This document shows, piece after piece, positions 60,367 through 64,000 of a stretch of DNA of 64,000 nt. A program made the position numbers and the translations under genes. Position 1 is the first letter of the stretch. Every line of letters starts with the position of its first letter. Origin of the DNA: Proteromonas lacertae (lineage: Eukaryota; Sar; Bigyra; Opalinata; Proteromonadidae); NCBI GenBank assembly GCA_002245135.1, contig NGBS01000318.1, positions 1-64,000 of the forward strand. Direction: 5' to 3'. The notes beneath the pieces are model-generated. The model was given only the letters and a program-made list of their open reading frames with translations, ran no database searches and was not told the origin of the DNA.

Positions 60367-62366
60367 CTATGAATCTTTGTAAATACATTCTACACTTCCA
60401 TCACTATCAATTATCTTCTTACTTCCATCAGGAAATATCACTTCTTTCTTTCCATTAGGATAATGCTTCTCCACTTGACCAGATGGAAATTCTATCAACT
60501 CAGATTTATCATAATACGTAGTATGTTTAGTATCAGTAGAAGCATAATAATAAATGGAGGTTTGAGTAGCTTGAATGGTTTGTCTAACGTCGCCATTATG
60601 AAAATACACAATTACATCACCATTCTTATAGATTTCTTTTCTTGTCCCATTAGTAAAGATCAATACCCTCGTTCCGTCTTTATATTGTATATCTGTCTTA
60701 CCATCAGGTAATACTTGCTTTTTCACTATTTCACCTTGGTATGGCTTATAATGATTATTAATTCTGTTATGTTGTGTAGAAGATGGTTTAGATTTTGGAG
60801 GTGGTACTATTAAATAATAAATAAATAAACAAATATACTATTATTTGTTTGAGTTGTTTTTATTTTCTTCTTTATCTCATTTGTTAATTGATTTTTCAAC
60901 TGTAAAATATTCTCTAACTCATTCTTCAGTTTCTTTTCATAATCCAATAATTCTATTTTCTTTCTATCAAATTCTTCTTTATCTTCTTGAACTTCTATTA
61001 TCTTCTTCTCTAACAGATCTATTCTTTCTTTATATTTCAATAATTTATCTTTACATTTCTCTTTCAATGAATCATATTTCATTTCTTTTGATTTTATTTC
61101 TTCTTTCAATTTATCATATTCAATTTGTAAATTTCGTAATTCTCTTTTTGCCTTTGCTTCACCGTTTGAAAATGATTCTATTTGATGTTCAAATTTGGTT
61201 TTCATTTGTGCAATCTTTTCTGATTCACTGTTTTGCCATTCATTGAATTTCATAGTCTCTTCTTCGGTATGTATATAAAACTGCTGTTTTTCTAATAAGA
61301 AGTTATCTCTTTCAATATTTAACTGTTTTCTTTCATTTTCTATCTTTTTCCTTTCTTCTTCTAGTTGTTGGTATAATTGTTCAATATTATTGATTCTTAT
61401 ATCCACTGATGAATCATTATTATTATTTGATAATAATTGAGGTGGTGGTAGTGGTGGAGGAGTTGATATTTCCACATATTGTTGTTGCTGTATCGATTGT
61501 ACCGGTTGTACTGATTGTATCGGTTGTCTATGTTGTTGTTGTATTGATAGTGGTGTTTTTCTGTATGATATTAATGGAGAATTCTTCGCTATTTCATTAC
61601 TACTGTAATTCATTGGTGTTTCTGGTCTGGATCTGATAATACCGTATGTAGGTGTATTATTTATATTAGCATTGATATCTTCATTATCTATATCAGAGAT
61701 ATCTGCAAGGAATGCTGGATCTTGTTGTTGTTGTTGTTGTTGTTGTATTTGCTGTTGATAATATATTGGATTAGAATTAATTGGAGTAGATGTATTGGAA
61801 TAGATTATATTATTATTAATATCATTTACTGTATTGTATTGATTTGGTGAAATTTGTCTTGAGATAGCTATATTTTTATTATATATATGAATAATATATA
61901 TACGAGATGATAAATCAACTTCATCATTGTTTAAATTATCTGGTCTTGCATTTATTATGGCATCTCCTTCTTCTAATGTCTTTTGAGTATTGGCTAATAA
62001 CTCTGATATTCTTTTAGAGGAGATTTTATCTGGTGTTAATAATGCAGATTGTAAAGAATTGGTACTATTAGATGATGTTGTACTCATTGGAGTTGCTGCT
62101 TTTGGTTGAGAAAATCTAGGCTGTGGTTGCAATAAAGGAGAGGAACTAACACTATTTGGATTATTGTTCTTTATATTCTCTTGTAACACTTTCTTTAGTA
62201 GGTTATATTCACTATTTCTTGGAGGTTTATTTGCTGGAGATGGTATCTGAATGGTTGGGTGATTAGAACGTTTGTTATATTCACCACTAGAATTAAACAT
62301 TATTGACTGTTCACCTTCATCGAATATATCTTCAGAATCATCATCAATATAGTCTGGCAACGACAT
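60367..62366 (-). CDS. CPAP/SAS-4-like centriole protein with TCP10 C-terminal domain
   Basis: Two main exons (62366 to about 60842, then about 60810 to 60367), with a possible small intron near 61870-61900. The N terminus is disordered and acidic/Ser rich. A long Gln-rich section is followed by a coiled coil (IEQLYQQLEEERKKIENERKQL... to KLKNELENILQLKNQL). The C-terminal 110 residues have beta repeats of the form LPDGKTDIQYKDGTRV, YKNGDVIVYFHNGDV and YPNGKKEVIFPDGSKK, i.e. the G-box/TCP domain of CPAP/SAS-4/CENPJ that binds STIL/SAS-5-like partners. This indicates centrioles or basal bodies, hence a flagellated stage. Confidence 0.85.
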
Positions 62367-62497
62367 TTTTAAAGAAATAAATTCAAATTTAAATTATGGT
62401 TTGATAGGAATCAAGCTTATACCAAACAAACAATTCAAAAAAAGAAAAAATAAAAGAAATAAAATGGTTATAATAATGATTATTATATCTAACATTC

Positions 62498-64000
62498 TTA
62501 AGTTTGTCTAGCTTTAGTAATTTGCAACAAAATATCCGGTGATCTATACAAATTAATCAAAGATTGAGTAATATAAAACTCATCTTTCAAATGATCTTCA
62601 TAAGTAGCACATCTTGATAAATATATTCCTTGACACATATCAATCAAAGGTTTAGGTTCTTCCATCTCATTATATAGAATCTCCCAAGGGAATGTACTAT
62701 ACAGTGATCTTAAATTACCACCTAAAACGACTAATATAAAGGTATATAATGCAATTAATCCAGCGCCACCAAGCATTGATAATATATCAGAAATTACACC
62801 TGATAATACCTTATCACTAGCTGTATATAATACTAATCCAATATCATCATTTTCACTTTCATTTTCGTTAATATTTTTTTTTATTAATTCTTCTTCATCA
62901 TCTATTTCAATTAATTTAGATTTTCTATTATTACTTATCTTTCTCTTCTTCATTATATTATTATTATTATTAATAATTGATTTAGATTTCAGTATATTAT
63001 TATCAGGAGCTGTTCTCACATCCCAATAACACTCGGACGAATCTCCATCATTACTATTACATCTATATCCCAAAGTTGCATTAATATATTTATCTCTATC
63101 ATTATCTATCTCTATCACACCAGCTTCTGTTACTCTAAACATACGTGGATATAGATGAGATATATGTAAATCAACATTACTACTGGAATTCAATGCTTTA
63201 CTTAATATCATTCTTTCATCATTATTTAATGTATAGGAATAACTCTCTGTGCTAATCGTTGTTTCAGTTGGTCTTTTTCGTGTAAATGTGAAAGATACTT
63301 CTAATTGCATATTATATCTCAAATCATTTAAATTCCTTGATAAATCTTCTTTTGCTCGAGTGGTTAAATCCCATACAAAACCACTATAAGATAACATTGT
63401 AACTTGTTGACCAACATCATTCTGTGTTTCAACGTAGTTTATAGATGGAACTTGACTCTTTATTGATTGGAACTGACTTTCAGTGAGTGATTGTATTGAT
63501 CTAATTCTATTACTACGGTATAATTCTAATGCACCAGTTTGTGAGACTAATAATAATGTCATTCCTGCACCAACGATTGGATTAGCTTTGATTGATGGAT
63601 TTCCACTACTGAATAAGATTAATGGCAAGATTAATATAAACTATTACAATATAAATGAATATATATATATATACCAATATAATAATCAACATTATAATCT
63701 GTAACCACTTTGACATAAATGTTTTTTCTTTACCATATGATCTTTTCTTTATTTTTTCAATCGAATAACACTTGTTAAAGTATAAGAATTTAACTATTTG
63801 TTCAACAATAATCCAATTCTCAAATGTTAATGATGTTTTTGAACCGATATAATCAATGAAATTTTGAATTTCATATACGAATGGAATTAAATAGAATATC
63901 TATTTAAATAAATAAATAAATAAATAAATATACTTTTAAATAGACTTTATGAGCTGGATCATATTTTGTTAACCAACTCAAATCAATCTGATCGACTGGA
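62498..64000 (-). CDS. Piezo mechanosensitive channel, C-terminal part (5' end beyond window)
   Basis: The exons read leftwards from the window edge: WLTKYDPAHKVYLK, an intron, then IFYLIPFVYEIQNFIDYIGSKTSLTFENWIIVEQ, which matches the anchor/inner segments of Piezo. The block LILFSSGNPSIKANPIVGAG matches the family's conserved SSGNP..NP motif. The cap-like extracellular region (63550-63000) and last membrane helix (LIALYTFILVVLGGNL) follow, then the family's typical end LINLYRSPDILLQITKARQT (equivalent to LFLYRSPETMIKWTRE in animals). It would be a pore-forming part of a trimeric mechanically gated cation channel. An extra low-complexity insert (KKRKISNNRKSK and acidic run) lies in the cap region. 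Confidence 0.9.

Noticed and set aside
1-64000. Ciliate-type stop codon reassignment to explain the broken host frames
   Set aside because: Short introns explain the breaks, and TAA, TAG and TGA all end well-supported genes (for example Mo25, polymerase, zinc-finger gene).

Overview
The window is nuclear DNA of a very AT-rich eukaryotic microbe carrying one apparently intact Polinton/Maverick-type DNA virus-transposon of about 25.5 kb (8652-34139). Host genes are split by many tiny GT-AG introns (about 26-50 nt). TAA, TAG and TGA all act as stops, so the standard code is used. Host genes include a centriole protein of the CPAP/SAS-4 type, a kinesin, Mo25, an IPK1-type inositol phosphate kinase, an alpha-SNAP, a ceramide-synthase-like TLC protein and a Piezo channel. 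This points to a flagellum- or centriole-bearing protist. I cannot name the lineage from sequence alone.

Layout: 1-6392 is a large host surface-receptor-like gene on the minus strand. 7284-8532 is a spliced pseudokinase gene. 8652-34139 is the Polinton, with perfect 108-bp terminal inverted repeats (TIRs), AG...CT termini and ATATAT on both sides as a 6-bp target duplication. 34161-36374 holds a truncated kinase remnant, a weak ORF and IPK1. 36429-45538 holds Mo25, a kinesin, alpha-SNAP and a pseudokinase-LRR gene. 45590-49000 holds a zinc-finger gene and a coiled-coil gene. 49400-52355 is a gene with two P-loop NTPase domains and SAP motifs that resembles Crinkler-type NTPases. 52600-57940 holds a pseudokinase fragment and four poorly known genes. 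57991-58062 is tRNA-Glu(CTC). 58212-64000 holds the TLC protein, an RS-rich protein, CPAP/SAS-4 and the 3' part of Piezo.

The Polinton encodes the full morphogenesis and replication set. This comprises penton-like and double-jelly-roll capsid proteins, an FtsK/HerA-type packaging ATPase, an adenain-like cysteine protease fused to the end of a 1415-residue membrane/structural protein, a retroviral-type integrase and a protein-primed family B DNA polymerase. It also carries basic core-like proteins and about ten unassigned proteins. The capsid block is mostly on the plus strand. Integrase and polymerase run in tandem on the minus strand at the right end.

The most notable points are as follows. 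Two element genes appear to carry host-style spliceosomal introns (26 and 36 nt), and the second has a tandem TAGTAG acceptor that would switch between a short and a long protein. A short AT-rich motif ending in CGTTTCA lies upstream of both host and element genes, so the element seems to use a host-like promoter. A second motif (CATAAYAACTATA) precedes several structural genes. The leftmost gene is bracketed by its own inverted repeats. The subtermini carry inverted sets of a GGGAAAGC-type repeat. A GC-rich nested hairpin lies inside the protease-fusion gene.
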